DNA from: Rhodobacterales bacterium 52_120_T64
GTDB taxonomy: Bacteria > Pseudomonadota > Alphaproteobacteria > Rhodobacterales > Rhodobacteraceae
DNA: 64,000 bases
Direction: 5' to 3'
NCBI GenBank assembly: GCA_002162875.1
Contig: MABA01000008.1
Span: 186,001-250,000 of the forward strand
Made by a program: the position numbers and the translations under genes. The notes under the pieces are model-generated. The model made no database searches, was not told the DNA's origin, and saw nothing but the letters and a program-made list of their open reading frames with translations. Position 1 is the stretch's first letter. Every line of letters begins with the position of its first letter. Below are positions 63,801-64,000 of the stretch, piece by piece.

Positions 63801-63828
63801 TTGATTCACAAATGTATTTTTGTATGCT
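63801..63828 (+). promoter_or_regulatory. Possible sigma70-type promoter for the truncated secreted-protein gene
   Basis: TTGATT (63801-63806) and TATGCT (63823-63828) are separated by 16 bases, about 50 bases upstream of the ATG at 63880. Both deviate from the consensus TTGACA/TATAAT, so this is a weak prediction. Confidence 0.35.
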
Positions 63829-63879
63829 AGGCTGACGGCAACACCGGCGTAAATGATCGGTAACCTGAGGCAGAACATT

Positions 63880-64000
63880 ATGAAATCTTGCATGAGCGCC
63901 CTGCTATTGGGCTTATCTTCGTGTATGGCGCCACTTGCCGTACAAGCAGAAGTTACAGGTGAACTTCAAGCCGCAATCTGGATTGATCCCGATGGATGTG
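63880..64000 (+). CDS. Secreted OmpA-type protein, N-terminal fragment (3' end outside window)
   Basis: The first 40 codons are present and the frame runs off the window. The start ATG 63880 has GAGG about ten bases upstream. A signal peptide is visible (MKSCMSALLLGLSSCMAPLA) with cleavage near VQAE, followed by GELQAAIWIDPDGC. That opening resembles OmpA-family proteins of Rhodobacterales, in which the conserved WIDPDGC block continues toward a C-terminal OmpA domain; this is from memory and cannot be verified on the fragment. A lipobox-like LSSC also exists, so lipidation is possible. Confidence 0.55.
   Translation, partial: MKSCMSALLLGLSSCMAPLAVQAEVTGELQAAIWIDPDGC

Noticed and set aside
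1-64000. tRNA, rRNA, CRISPR, insertion sequences, phage genes
   Set aside because: No cloverleaf, no repeated spacers, no transposase, integrase or phage structural gene was found on reading either strand.

Overview
The window is a chromosomal segment of an alphaproteobacterium, most likely a marine Rhodobacterales (Roseobacter-group) species. The basis is the gene set and order: UbiH-type hydroxylase, amidase, aminotransferase, FtsK and LolA in a row; tsaE, addB, addA and trxA in a row; a DUF2794 protein, an IalB-like protein, a U32 peptidase with a Cys-rich tail, a dimethylglycine-dehydrogenase-like protein, and MiaB followed by the start of a secreted OmpA-type protein. Base composition looks moderate (not computed). 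I see no rRNA, tRNA, IS element, prophage or CRISPR array. The window is tightly packed, and no gene-free stretch exceeds about 300 bases.

Layout. 1-3.2 kb: end of ilvD, a small lipoprotein, a conserved hypothetical and an MltB-type lytic transglycosylase. 3.2-10 kb: a DUF2799 lipoprotein, a Nudix hydrolase, an ECF42-type sigma factor with its YciI/DGPF partner and a recognisable cognate promoter, Hsp33, a PfkB kinase with no ordinary start codon, a succinate-semialdehyde dehydrogenase and a small membrane protein. 10-24.5 kb: a housekeeping block with a UbiH-like hydroxylase, amidase, DapC-like aminotransferase, FtsK, LolA, TsaE, the AddAB recombination nuclease and thioredoxin, closed by a strong terminator. 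24.6-31 kb: a tightly coupled run of a TPP enzyme, a uronate-dehydrogenase-like protein, an FAD oxidoreductase, a GNAT acetyltransferase and an AhpD-like protein, which looks catabolic but whose substrate is unknown, followed by ZnuC and ZnuB. 31-40 kb: MFS transporter, LysR regulator, SLT lipoprotein, U32 protein, AEC carrier, HspQ, gamma-glutamyltransferase, DUF2794 protein and asparaginase.

40-52.6 kb: IalB-like protein, RlmN, two L,D-transpeptidases flanking a CAP-domain lipoprotein, a tiny secreted membrane protein, the YjbF/YjbH exopolysaccharide pair, an SDR protein and FadR/PdhR-type regulator, an OmpA lipoprotein, an Ada/Ogt-like repair protein, endonuclease III and an adenosine-kinase-like PfkB protein. 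52.7-53.8 kb is a visibly AT-richer accessory insert: a Fic protein with a C-terminal membrane anchor, preceded by a 58-residue ORF carrying the Fic-inhibitory [S/T]xxxE[G/N] motif. I read this as a class I Fic toxin-antitoxin module and as the most interesting system here. 53.8-64 kb: a GFA protein, a dimethylglycine-dehydrogenase-like protein, an amino-acid ABC binding protein and permease without an ATPase, an M3 oligopeptidase, a CDF metal transporter, an unknown GT-like protein, MiaB and a truncated secreted protein.

Besides genes, the sequence shows several strong terminators, a 12-bp perfect hairpin whose loop can pair with an upstream strand (38.5 kb), a long hairpin between ftsK and lolA, and an inverted repeat with PdhR-like half-sites next to a GntR gene.
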